Shown: piece after piece, positions 56,357 to 64,000 of the stretch
Layout of the letters: each line of letters opens with the position of its first letter
How positions within the stretch are numbered: the stretch's first letter is position 1
NCBI RefSeq assembly: GCF_013307245.1
Contig: NZ_CP028941.1
Coordinates: 1,240,001-1,304,000, forward strand
Source: Polynucleobacter antarcticus
Lineage (GTDB): Bacteria; Pseudomonadota; Gammaproteobacteria; Burkholderiales; Burkholderiaceae
Reading direction: 5' to 3'
Length of the DNA stretch: 64,000 bases
Program-made: the position numbers and the translations under genes
The notes under the pieces: model-generated
Seen by the model: only the letters and a program-made list of their open reading frames with translations
Databases searched by the model: none
What the model was told of the DNA's origin: nothing

Positions 56357-57015
56357 TAGCGAGAAGATCCTCCAACAGCATCCAGTTTCACTTTAAGAAG
56401 ACGGCGTGCTTCTTCTGGAAACTCTTTGACTTCATTTAACTGCTTCCAAGCAGCTTCATAGCTTGCTCGCGCATCTGCTACTTTTGCTTGCGCCAAATAC
56501 CAATCCCCACGACGCTCTAACCAGAGCGCCTCAAACCCAATAATTGGCTTCTCTTTAAGAATCGTATCCGCTTCAGCAAAATCTTTTGCGGCACCCTGCT
56601 CGATGAGTTGCGTTACCAGACGCAATTTCCCCAAGGCTGAATAACCTGAATTAGAGGCATTTTTAGCAACCCAACGTAAATAATCAGTCGCTTTAGCAGC
56701 ATCGCCTGCATCTGCAGCAATCTTTGCGGCCACTAAACTAGACATAGCAGCATACGGCGTACCGCCAAATTCCTTTTGCAAATCGTCTGCTGCGCGCAAA
56801 GTTTGTTCTTTGTCTCCCTTGCCCACTGCAGTGACCATGGTTTCATATAACTGAGAGGCAGAAGTTGTTTGGCTGGTACGCCACCATTGATAGCCGCTAT
56901 AGCCAGCATAAGCAAATAAAGCAGCAGTCACCACACCAGTAATCACATTACGGTACTTGCTCCAAAAATCTTTGAGTCGGTCGACTTGTTCTTGTTCTTC
57001 TAGGGCTAAAGGCAT
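56356..57015 (-). CDS. yfgM: YfgM-like tetratricopeptide membrane protein
   Basis: Inner-membrane protein (219 residues) of the SecYEG periplasmic-chaperone network. A single N-terminal transmembrane segment (NVITGVVTAALFAYAGYSGYQWW) anchors a periplasmic TPR-like helical domain (KEQTLRAADDLQKEFGGTPYA and following). The position between hisS (58 bp) and bamB (1 bp overlap) is diagnostic. Confidence 0.92.
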   Translation of the reverse strand: MPLALEEQEQVDRLKDFWSKYRNVITGVVTAALFAYAGYSGYQWWRTSQTTSASQLYETMVTAVGKGDKEQTLRAADDLQKEFGGTPYAAMSSLVAAKIAADAGDAAKATDYLRWVAKNASNSGYSALGKLRLVTQLIEQGAAKDFAEADTILKEKPIIGFEALWLERRGDWYLAQAKVADARASYEAAWKQLNEVKEFPEEARRLLKVKLDAVGGSSR

Positions 57016-57073
57016 ATCAATCCAGGCTAATCAAATCAATCATGAGACATAAAAAATAGGGTACAAGCTTATT

Positions 57074-58393
57074 CTATTCGGTAGCGCCAATAATGGCATC
57101 AATTACCGCATCCACTACGCTATCTAGTGCAACGGCCTTTTGTTCACCGCTGCTACGTAAATTCTTAATTTGTGCCTCATTCTTGGCCAACTCATCAGGC
57201 CCAATAATGACTGCATAAGTTGCCCCGCTAGTGTCTGCCTTCTTCATTTGAGATTTAAAGTTAGCGGATTGGCCATCTGGCGGGCAAAACAAAATGACAT
57301 CAATGCCCGCACTACGCAGTCGCTCAGCGATGATCATGGCAGTTGTGAGAGTCTCGCCACCTTGGTGCAAAACGAAGACATCACAGTGTGCCAAAGGCTC
57401 TGGCAGAGAACCGGATACTTTCATCAACTCTAAGACCCGCTCCATACCCATCGCCCAACCACATGCTGGCGCAGTTTTGCCACCCATACGCTCAATCAGG
57501 GGATCATAGCGACCGCCCCCAGCAATGGTGCCCTGAGCACCTAACTCGTCGGTGACCCACTCAAACACTGTCAGATTGTAATAATCTAGGCCCCGCACCA
57601 AGCGCGGATTAATCTTACAAGGGATGTTGTTTGCTTTGAGTAAAGCCTGTACGCCCGCAAAATGGGCGAGCGACTCTTCACCCAAAAAATCCAATAATTG
57701 AGGAGCTGCTTCAAGCAGGCCTTGCATTGCCGGATTTTTAGAATCCAAGATACGCAATGGATTGGTGAGTAAGCGTCGTTGTGAGTCCTCATCTAACTGC
57801 TCTTTATTTTTCTCAAAATACATCACTAGTGCACCGCGGTGTTCCGCACGCTCGTTGGCTTGGCCTAAAGAATTAATCTCTAAACGCACTCCTTTGAGCC
57901 CAAGCTCATCCCAGAGTCTTTGACCCATAAGAATGATTTCCGCATCAATATCAGGACCTGCAAAGCCAAGTGCCTCAACACCAAACTGATGAAACTGACG
58001 ATAACGACCTCGCTGTGGACGCTCATGACGAAACATAGGACCTGTATACCAAAGGCGCTTTGGCCCCTCGTACAGTAAATTATTTTCAATCACAGAGCGT
58101 ACTAAAGCAGCGGTGCCCTCTGGACGCAAAGTCAGTTGCTCACCATTGAGACGATCTTCAAAGGAGTACATCTCCTTTTCAACAATATCCGTAACCTCAC
58201 CAATGCCCCGCTGAAATACTGCTGTTGCCTCTACGATGGGGGTACGCAAAAACTCATACCCATAAGCCCGAGTTAAATCACGCAATACATGCTCGAGATG
58301 AGTCCACTGCGCTGCATCTGCAGGCAAGAGATCGTTCATGCCGCGAACGCCATTGATTTTTTGGATCTTCTGTATTTTTACTGACTCAGTCAT
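57074..58393 (-). CDS. hisS: Histidine--tRNA ligase
   Basis: Class II aminoacyl-tRNA synthetase charging tRNA-His, 439 residues. Signatures: [12 protein letters not shown], motif 2 ([38 protein letters not shown]), the HisA motif [16 protein letters not shown] and motif 3 [15 protein letters not shown]. The C-terminal anticodon domain follows. hisZ, its catalytically inactive paralogue, lies in the same block. Confidence 0.98.
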   Translation of the reverse strand: MTESVKIQKIQKINGVRGMNDLLPADAAQWTHLEHVLRDLTRAYGYEFLRTPIVEATAVFQRGIGEVTDIVEKEMYSFEDRLNGEQLTLRPEGTAALVRSVIENNLLYEGPKRLWYTGPMFRHERPQRGRYRQFHQFGVEALGFAGPDIDAEIILMGQRLWDELGLKGVRLEINSLGQANERAEHRGALVMYFEKNKEQLDEDSQRRLLTNPLRILDSKNPAMQGLLEAAPQLLDFLGEESLAHFAGVQALLKANNIPCKINPRLVRGLDYYNLTVFEWVTDELGAQGTIAGGGRYDPLIERMGGKTAPACGWAMGMERVLELMKVSGSLPEPLAHCDVFVLHQGGETLTTAMIIAERLRSAGIDVILFCPPDGQSANFKSQMKKADTSGATYAVIIGPDELAKNEAQIKNLRSSGEQKAVALDSVVDAVIDAIIGATE

Positions 58394-58416
58394 ATAGTCT
58401 TTGCAGTGATTGCTAG

Positions 58417-59700
58417 TTACTTGGGTGCGTAATGCTGATTGACATAGTCATCCACAATCACTTGAAAATCTTGTGCAATATTGTCACCGCGCAAAGTCTT
58501 CACCTTAACGCCATCTACAAATACTGGGGCAGCTGGGGTCTCGCCCGTACCAGGTAAAGAGATCCCAATATTGGCATGCTTACTTTCGCCAGGGCCATTC
58601 ACGATACATCCCATCACCGCCACATTCATCGCCTCAACACCAGGATGGGTTTTTTTCCATTGCGGCATTTGTTGACGCAAATAGGATTGAATATTGGCAG
58701 CCAATTCTTGAAAGGTGGTGCTTGTGGTTCTACCGCAACCAGGACAGGCAATCACCATCGGCGTGAAATTACGCAAACCCATGGTTTGTAATATTTCTTG
58801 GGCAACAATCACTTCGTTCTCTCGTGGCGCACCAGGGTCCGGCGTTAAAGAAACGCGAATCGTATCGCCGATACCCTCTTGTAACAAAATAGCCATCGCA
58901 GCCGTTGAGGAAACAATGCCCTTGCTTCCCATGCCCGCCTCTGTAAGTCCCAAGTGTAGGGGATTGTCACAGCGTCGTGAGAGATCACGATAGACCGCAA
59001 CTAAATCCTGAACATTGCTCACCTTGCAGGACAATAAAATTTGATCAGGGTTCATGCCCAGCTCAATAGCTCTTTCAGTAGACTGCAGTGCCGACTGAAT
59101 CAAGGCCTCAATCATGACCTCTTGTGCGGTTTTAGGATTCGCTAATGCGCCATTACTATCCATGATGCTCGCCAGCAAATCTTGATCGAGGCTGCCCCAA
59201 TTGACCCCAATACGGATGGGCTTATCGTATTGACAAGCCGCTTCAATCATTTGCGCAAACTGAGTATCACGCTTGGCGCCCTTCCCCACATTGCCAGGAT
59301 TAATGCGGTACTTCGATAAAGCCATAGCGCATTCAGGAAAATCTTTTAATAAAGTATGGCCGTTGTAATGAAAGTCGCCTACCAAAGGTACCAGCACATC
59401 CATCTTGTCTAACTGCTCACGAATATGCGGAACTGCGGCAGCAGCGGCAGGCGTATCGACAGTAATACGCACAATCTCAGAACCTGCACGAGCCAACTCT
59501 TTTACCTGAATGGCAGTAGCAATCACATCAGCAGTATCGGTATTAGTCATAGACTGAACACGCACTGGGGCATCACCCCCCACCGTCACAATATTTGTTT
59601 TCCAGGCAATGCTGGCTTGACGAGTCTTGCGCTTAGGGGCCGGACCTAATGGAAGTGGTGTTAAGCAAGCATTAGGATGTGCAAAAGGTGTTTTGCTCAT
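58417..59700 (-). CDS. ispG: 4-hydroxy-3-methylbut-2-en-1-yl diphosphate synthase
   Basis: Iron-sulfur enzyme of the MEP isoprenoid pathway, 427 residues. The N-terminal [14 protein letters not shown] is the TIM-barrel substrate site; the C-terminal [4Fe-4S] ligands are in ACPGCGRTT and [10 protein letters not shown] proteobacterial-type N-terminal extension precedes it. It starts 6 bp after rlmN, with no rodZ or pilF gene in between, which differs from the usual gene order. Confidence 0.97.
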   Translation of the reverse strand: MSKTPFAHPNACLTPLPLGPAPKRKTRQASIAWKTNIVTVGGDAPVRVQSMTNTDTADVIATAIQVKELARAGSEIVRITVDTPAAAAAVPHIREQLDKMDVLVPLVGDFHYNGHTLLKDFPECAMALSKYRINPGNVGKGAKRDTQFAQMIEAACQYDKPIRIGVNWGSLDQDLLASIMDSNGALANPKTAQEVMIEALIQSALQSTERAIELGMNPDQILLSCKVSNVQDLVAVYRDLSRRCDNPLHLGLTEAGMGSKGIVSSTAAMAILLQEGIGDTIRVSLTPDPGAPRENEVIVAQEILQTMGLRNFTPMVIACPGCGRTTSTTFQELAANIQSYLRQQMPQWKKTHPGVEAMNVAVMGCIVNGPGESKHANIGISLPGTGETPAAPVFVDGVKVKTLRGDNIAQDFQVIVDDYVNQHYAPK

Positions 59701-59706
59701 ATGATC

Positions 59707-60891
59707 TCAATTATCCAATCTGTTAAGCCATTGAACAGCATGTTCTGTCTGCACGATATCAACATCATGCACCGCCCGTTCTCGTACGCGCGTGCGATCA
59801 ACTACATCCCCCGCTAACTGGCCGCAAGCTGCTGCAATATCATCACCGCGGGTTTTACGAACAGTTGCTACCATACCAGCCTCTAGCAAGATATTCGCGA
59901 AGGCATGTATCCGTTGCGCTGATGAACGCTTTAATCCAGATTCTGGGAATGGATTAAATGGAATCAGATTGACCTTGCACTTAATATCTTTTAGCAAGCG
60001 AACTAATTCTTTTGCCTGAATATCGGAATCATTGACTCCATCTAACATGCAGTATTCAAAGGTTAAGAAATCCCTGGGTGCAAAAGGTAAATACCGTTCG
60101 CAGGCTGCCAGTAGCTCTTTAAGGGGGTATTTTTGGTTGAGCGGCACGAGTTGATCACGCAAAGCATCATTGGGTGCATGCAATGACACCGCTAAAGCGA
60201 CAGGGCAATCTTGCGCTAAACGATCGATCATCGGTACTACACCAGAGGTAGACACCGTAACCCGACGACGTGACAATCCATAAGCACGATCGTCCAACAT
60301 GAGCCGCAAAGCAGTCACGACGTTATCGTAATTCAGTAAAGGCTCACCCATGCCCATCATCACTACATTAGAAATGACCCGACCCGTGTGCTCCCAACCC
60401 GGCGTTGGATATTCTTCAATACGACGAATAGCATGAGGGTCATTGCGTAATAAGTGCTCAGCAAACCATAACTGGCCAATGATTTCACCAGCCGTGAGAT
60501 TACGGGAAAAACCTTGGTAACCTGTTGAACAAAAGCGGCAATTAACGGCACAACCCGCTTGTGAAGATATGCATAAGGTACCGCGACCATCTTCTGGAAT
60601 AAACACCGACTCGACTGCATTACCACCGTTGACATCGAGCAACCACTTACGAGTGCCATCGCTAGCATGCTCGTCTTTCAATATTGGCAGGGAGATGACT
60701 TCGGCTTGATCGAGCAAAGTAGCTCTGAAGCTTTTAGCTAAATCACTCATATCATTAATGTCGGACACACCCCGTTGGTGAATCCACTGCATGAGTTGCT
60801 TCGCCCTAAAGGGCTTTTCATTCAGCCCCGCAACATACGCTGCCATATGGTCAGCGTCAAAATCTAAGAGATTTACGCGCGGGGAGGTCAA
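59707..60891 (-). CDS. rlmN: Dual-specificity RNA methyltransferase RlmN
   Basis: Radical SAM enzyme (394 residues) that makes m2A at A2503 of 23S rRNA and A37 of some tRNAs. The cluster motif is CAVNCRFC, the [13 protein letters not shown] glycine-rich segment binds SAM, and the catalytic Cys lies in AACGQLAG near the C-terminus. The family start with [10 protein letters not shown] fits. ndk is upstream with a 56-bp gap. Confidence 0.97.
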   Translation of the reverse strand: MTSPRVNLLDFDADHMAAYVAGLNEKPFRAKQLMQWIHQRGVSDINDMSDLAKSFRATLLDQAEVISLPILKDEHASDGTRKWLLDVNGGNAVESVFIPEDGRGTLCISSQAGCAVNCRFCSTGYQGFSRNLTAGEIIGQLWFAEHLLRNDPHAIRRIEEYPTPGWEHTGRVISNVVMMGMGEPLLNYDNVVTALRLMLDDRAYGLSRRRVTVSTSGVVPMIDRLAQDCPVALAVSLHAPNDALRDQLVPLNQKYPLKELLAACERYLPFAPRDFLTFEYCMLDGVNDSDIQAKELVRLLKDIKCKVNLIPFNPFPESGLKRSSAQRIHAFANILLEAGMVATVRKTRGDDIAAACGQLAGDVVDRTRVRERAVHDVDIVQTEHAVQWLNRLDN

Positions 60892-60947
60892 TGCGCCTAC
60901 TTATTGTGAATGTTTACGTGTTTAAACAGAAAAATAGGGGTTCAACA

Positions 60948-61373
60948 TTAACGCGTGAAGACTTGCATGCCTGGGAAGAAAAAGGCAACTTCCGCAGCAG
61001 CTGTTTCAGGAGCGTCTGAACCATGTACAGCATTGGCATCAATACTGTCAGCAAAATCAGCACGAATAGTGCCCTTATCAGCCTTCTTAGGATCGGTAGC
61101 ACCCATCAAGTCGCGGTTTTTAGCAATCGCGCCTTCGCCTTCCAATACCTGAATCATCACAGGACCTGAAATCATGAAGCTCACCAAATCTTTAAAGAAG
61201 GGGCGTGCTTTGTGAACACCATAGAACTGCTCGGCTTCATTTTGTGACAAGTGCGCCATTCTGGAGGCGATGATCTTCAATCCAGCAGATTCAAAACGGT
61301 CATAGATCTTACCGATCACATTTTTAGCGACAGCATCGGGTTTGATAATAGAAAGGGTGCGTTCAATAGCCAT
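60948..61373 (-). CDS. ndk: Nucleoside diphosphate kinase
   Basis: Balances NTP pools by phosphate transfer via a phospho-histidine. The 141-residue length is normal. It shows [18 protein letters not shown] at the N-terminus and the active His in [15 protein letters not shown]. The start MAIERTLS (ATG at 61373) is preceded by CTGGAG; a longer frame from 61397 is not the family start. It begins the long minus-strand block. A TATAAT on the minus strand lies in the 259-bp divergent region. Confidence 0.97.
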   Translation of the reverse strand: MAIERTLSIIKPDAVAKNVIGKIYDRFESAGLKIIASRMAHLSQNEAEQFYGVHKARPFFKDLVSFMISGPVMIQVLEGEGAIAKNRDLMGATDPKKADKGTIRADFADSIDANAVHGSDAPETAAAEVAFFFPGMQVFTR

Positions 61374-61551
61374 GCAAAACTCCAGTAGTAATTTCAAAGG
61401 TTTTTGTCAAAATGGTCCAAACAGGCTTGTCCCAGCTTGACGACCCCCAAATTATACATTGCCTGAGGGTATTTACCCATGCATCTGTAGTCCTAAGCCT
61501 TTGAATTTACAGGGCATAACCCTCTAATTTGTAGACTTTTTCCATAGGGTC

Positions 61552-61578
61552 TTGAAATTAGCCTATTTTGTCTATACT
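61552..61578 (+). promoter_or_regulatory. Putative promoter of the Bax inhibitor-1 family gene
   Basis: TTGAAA (61552-61557) and TATACT (61573-61578) are separated by 15 bp, shorter than ideal; shifting the -35 by one or two bases gives 16-17 bp. It lies 54 bp upstream of the ATG. Confidence 0.4.
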
Positions 61579-61632
61579 TAATGTCATTAGTCCCTAGTGG
61601 GCTTTCGAAATCACTACTCAAAAGGAGTCAAT

Positions 61633-62334
61633 ATGAGTGATCTGAACTCTTACGGCTTTGGGCAAGCAGGCTCGGTCAGCACCCCACAGATACGTAACCG
61701 CGTATTAAGAAATACTTATGCCCTCTTGGCATTAACCATGGTTCCTACCATTATTGGTGCTTGGCTAGGCGTTTCAATGGGCTTTAGCTTTATGGCAAAT
61801 AGTCCTTTTATGGGCTTCATTATCTTTATGGCTGTTGCTTTTGGCTTCTTCTGGGCGATTGAGAAGAACAAAGATACTGGCATTGGCGTTCTCTTATTAC
61901 TGGGTTTCACTTTCTTTATGGGCATCATGATGTCCCGTTTGGTCGGCTACACCTTAAATAGCTATAGCAATGGCTCAACCCTGATCATGTTAGCTTTCGG
62001 CGGTACCGCTTCCATTTTTGCTGTGATGGCATCCATTGCCACTGTCAGCAAGCGTGACTTCAGTAGCATGGGTAAGTGGTTAATGGTAGGTGTACTACTC
62101 TTGATCATTGCTTCCGTAGCGAACATCTGGTTTCAGATACCCGCCTTGATGTTGACTGTAATGGTCTTGGCCATCGGTATCTTCTCAGCATTCATCTTGG
62201 TAGATGTTCAGCGCATCATCAACGGTGGTGAGACAAACTACATCATGGCAACCTTAGCAATCTATTTAAACGTCTACAACATCTTTACCAACTTGCTCGC
62301 ATTATTGGGCATCGCTGGTGGCGACAGAGACTAA
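61633..62334 (+). CDS. Bax inhibitor-1 / YccA family membrane protein
   Basis: Polytopic inner-membrane protein, 233 residues with seven hydrophobic segments. NRVLRNTYALLALTMVPTIIGAWLG and the C-terminal VDVQRIINGGETNYIMATLAIYLNVYNIFTNLLALLG are typical of the YccA branch; E. coli YccA is a substrate and inhibitor of FtsH. The modulator genes hflK and hflC are in this window. The ATG at 61633 has AAAGGAG upstream. A strong terminator follows. Confidence 0.93.
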   Translation: MSDLNSYGFGQAGSVSTPQIRNRVLRNTYALLALTMVPTIIGAWLGVSMGFSFMANSPFMGFIIFMAVAFGFFWAIEKNKDTGIGVLLLLGFTFFMGIMMSRLVGYTLNSYSNGSTLIMLAFGGTASIFAVMASIATVSKRDFSSMGKWLMVGVLLLIIASVANIWFQIPALMLTVMVLAIGIFSAFILVDVQRIINGGETNYIMATLAIYLNVYNIFTNLLALLGIAGGDRD

Positions 62335-62364
62335 GTTTATTTATTAGTACTGTTAGGTCTTAGT

Positions 62365-62397
62365 AAAAAAGCAGCTCAGGAAACTAAGCTGCTTTTT
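62365..62397 (+). terminator. Intrinsic terminator
   Basis: AAAAAAGCAGCT (62365-62376) pairs with AGCTGCTTTTT (62387-62397) across a 10-nt loop, followed by more T. It ends the YccA-type gene. Confidence 0.88.
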
Positions 62398-62431
62398 CTT
62401 TTTTTTGCTTCATTCTTAATTCTTAACTTTT

Positions 62432-63859
62432 TTAAAGTCTCTCAAATACCGCCATTGACTCAACATGCGAAGTATGCGGAAACATATTAATGATTCCAAC
62501 GCTCTTCAGGCTATAGCCTGCTTGGTGGCACAAAATCTCGCTATCTCTGGCAAGGGTTTTAGGATTACATGAGACATACACAATCCGTTCTGGCAACAGC
62601 ATGCTTTTCTGCCCATGGAGCAATGCTAAGGCCTGGCAAATTTCCATGGCACCTTCCCGCGGGGGATCCATTAGCCAGCGCTCTGCCCTACCCCAAGCAG
62701 CAATCGTCTCAGTATTGACTGCAAACAAATCGCTTTGCATAAACTGCACTTTATCTATCAAGTGATTATGCTCAGCATTTTCTTGAGCTCTCATAGTTAA
62801 GCTTTCTAATCCTTCGATCCCCAAGACACTCTTAGCCTTTCTGGCTAGCGGGAGCGTGAAATTACCGATTCCACAAAACAAATCCAGCACGCGATCCCCA
62901 GCTTGCACATCCAGTAAGCGAATAGCTCTACTCACTAATACGCGGTTCATCAGATGGTTTACTTGTGTAAAGTCAGCTGGCTTAAATGGCATCTCTATCT
63001 CAAACTCAGGCAGCCGATAACATAGCTTGCCAGTCGTTGGATAAAACGGTGCCACGGTTTCAATTCCTTTGGGCTGCAGCCAAATCCATACCTGATGTTG
63101 ATCTGCAAAATCTTTGAGTAATTGCTCATCTGCTAGGCTCAAGGCCTGTAGGATTCTGAGCACCAATGCAGTGACTGGCTTTGCTTTTCTTAAGTCTGTT
63201 GAGTGGGGATCCTCTGATTCGCCCACTGCCACCTCTACTTGAGGCATGCGATCCACGATCGATAAAGCATTAATCAGCTTACGCAACTCGGGAAGTAGAG
63301 CAGAAACATGGTTAGGTAAGATTTCACAAGCGAGCATATCGGCAACATAGCCACTCTTACCCTCATGAAAACCCACCAGCACAGTGCCTTTTTTGATCGA
63401 GCGGTTTACTACACTTAAGCGGGCCCGGTGGCGATACTCCCAAGCAGAGCCGCCCATAGGTCGCAAAATTTCTTCTGGGGTAATTTTGGCAATGTGCTTT
63501 AAATCATCCTCTAGCACACGCTGCTTCATAGCAATCTGCGCCCGCATATCTAAGTGCTGCATGGTACATCCACCACACACTCCAAATACTTTACATTTTG
63601 GTTCAGATCTAAAGACTGCTGGCTTTAATATATCTAAGACTTTAGCTTTACTAAAGCGCGCCTTCTCTCGCGTCACAACATAAGTTACTAATTCAGTAGG
63701 CAGCGCGCCTTGAATAAACACAACCTTACCGCTCTGGCCCTCTAAGGCCTCAGCCTCATTGGGTGGTAAGCGAGCAATGCCTTGTGCGTCGAGATCCAGT
63801 GATTCGACTCGGATAGGTACAGTCACTTCGATATGGACTGGCTTTTCGCCTCTACGCAT
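62432..63859 (-). CDS. rlmD: 23S rRNA (uracil-1939-C5)-methyltransferase RlmD
   Basis: SAM-dependent RNA m5U methyltransferase, 475 residues. An N-terminal TRAM domain precedes the [4Fe-4S] Cys cluster in CKVFGVCGGCTMQH, the SAM site VLDLFCGIGNFTLPLA, and the catalytic YVSCNPKTLARD. The start (ATG at 63859) overlaps the stop of the upstream partial gene by 8 bp. The 3' end is convergent with the YccA-type gene. Confidence 0.96.
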   Translation of the reverse strand: MRRGEKPVHIEVTVPIRVESLDLDAQGIARLPPNEAEALEGQSGKVVFIQGALPTELVTYVVTREKARFSKAKVLDILKPAVFRSEPKCKVFGVCGGCTMQHLDMRAQIAMKQRVLEDDLKHIAKITPEEILRPMGGSAWEYRHRARLSVVNRSIKKGTVLVGFHEGKSGYVADMLACEILPNHVSALLPELRKLINALSIVDRMPQVEVAVGESEDPHSTDLRKAKPVTALVLRILQALSLADEQLLKDFADQHQVWIWLQPKGIETVAPFYPTTGKLCYRLPEFEIEMPFKPADFTQVNHLMNRVLVSRAIRLLDVQAGDRVLDLFCGIGNFTLPLARKAKSVLGIEGLESLTMRAQENAEHNHLIDKVQFMQSDLFAVNTETIAAWGRAERWLMDPPREGAMEICQALALLHGQKSMLLPERIVYVSCNPKTLARDSEILCHQAGYSLKSVGIINMFPHTSHVESMAVFERL

Positions 63860-64000
63860 CCGGGCTAAAGCCTAAAAGATATTCTTGCCACTGCGCTCCA
63901 TTGGGCTCTTTTGCTAGATTCTCTAAATAGGCTTTGACAAAGACAATTTCATCTTCGTACTCTGCTAAAGAGAAGCCACCACGCAGTAACTGAAAGCGGC
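63852..64000 (-). CDS. C-terminal end of an unrecognised gene (partial)
   Basis: The last 48 codons plus stop of a minus-strand gene whose 5' part lies beyond the window. The tail reads FQLLRGGFSLAEYEDEIVF, then VKAYLENLAKEPNGAQWQEY and LLGFSPDA. The TAG (63854-63852) lies inside the rlmD start region, an 8-bp overlap indicating translational coupling. The peptide is helical and soluble in character; I do not recognise its family. Confidence 0.75.
   Translation of the reverse strand, partial: RFQLLRGGFSLAEYEDEIVFVKAYLENLAKEPNGAQWQEYLLGFSPDA

Overview
The window looks like a chromosomal segment of a freshwater betaproteobacterium, most likely the genus Polynucleobacter (Burkholderiaceae). This rests on gene order typical of Burkholderiales (ndk-rlmN-ispG-hisS-yfgM-bamB-der-hfq-hflX-hflK-hflC-hisZ-purA), moderate G+C, tight gene spacing and the character of the proteins. 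The genus is inferred, not tested by any search. Almost everything is housekeeping. I see no insertion sequence, prophage, integron or CRISPR array.

Layout. 1-7.8 kb (minus strand): a CDF cation transporter fused to an alpha/beta hydrolase, relA, tRNA-Val(GAC) with its own terminator, thrS and infC (cut by the window edge), plus a two-subunit CoA-transferase (scoAB). 8-19.5 kb: ETF-ubiquinone oxidoreductase, an MFS transporter with aroC, a CBS-domain protein, a YihY-like membrane protein, wrbA, a DUF2069-like membrane protein, a 62-residue orphan, a carboxymuconolactone-decarboxylase-like protein, a glutamate/aspartate ABC importer (gltIJKL) and a GST. 19.6-27.7 kb: oligopeptidase A, then glnA-ntrB-ntrC-xthA behind an upstream region carrying two NtrC-type sites exactly 52 bp apart and a sigma-54-like element. 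27-37 kb: a five-gene envelope-flavoured operon (YVTN propeller, polysaccharide deacetylase, sterol-desaturase-like protein, EI24/CysZ-like protein, CinA-like protein), hrpA, and divergent argA with yggX. 37.2-37.44 kb: a strong candidate for an unannotated small RNA. 37.4-44 kb: rpiA, tal, rnr-rlmB, tRNA-Leu(CAG), a dienelactone hydrolase and a hypothetical gene. 44-47 kb: a 51-residue orphan behind two identical 10-bp palindromes, a cysteine-peptidase-like protein and glcB. 47-61 kb: the long purA-to-ndk block. 61-64 kb: a Bax-inhibitor-1 family protein, rlmD and the 3' end of an unrecognised gene.

The most noteworthy items are: the ~169-nt structured RNA at 37274-37442 (promoter, five hairpins, terminator); the paired GGGTTAACCC palindromes and 51-residue gene at 44.15-44.37 kb; an NtrC whose GAFTGA sigma-54 contact loop reads GAFPGA although the glnA control region looks intact; and the CDF-hydrolase fusion. 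All functional calls come from reading the translated sequences and motifs; no database comparison was possible.
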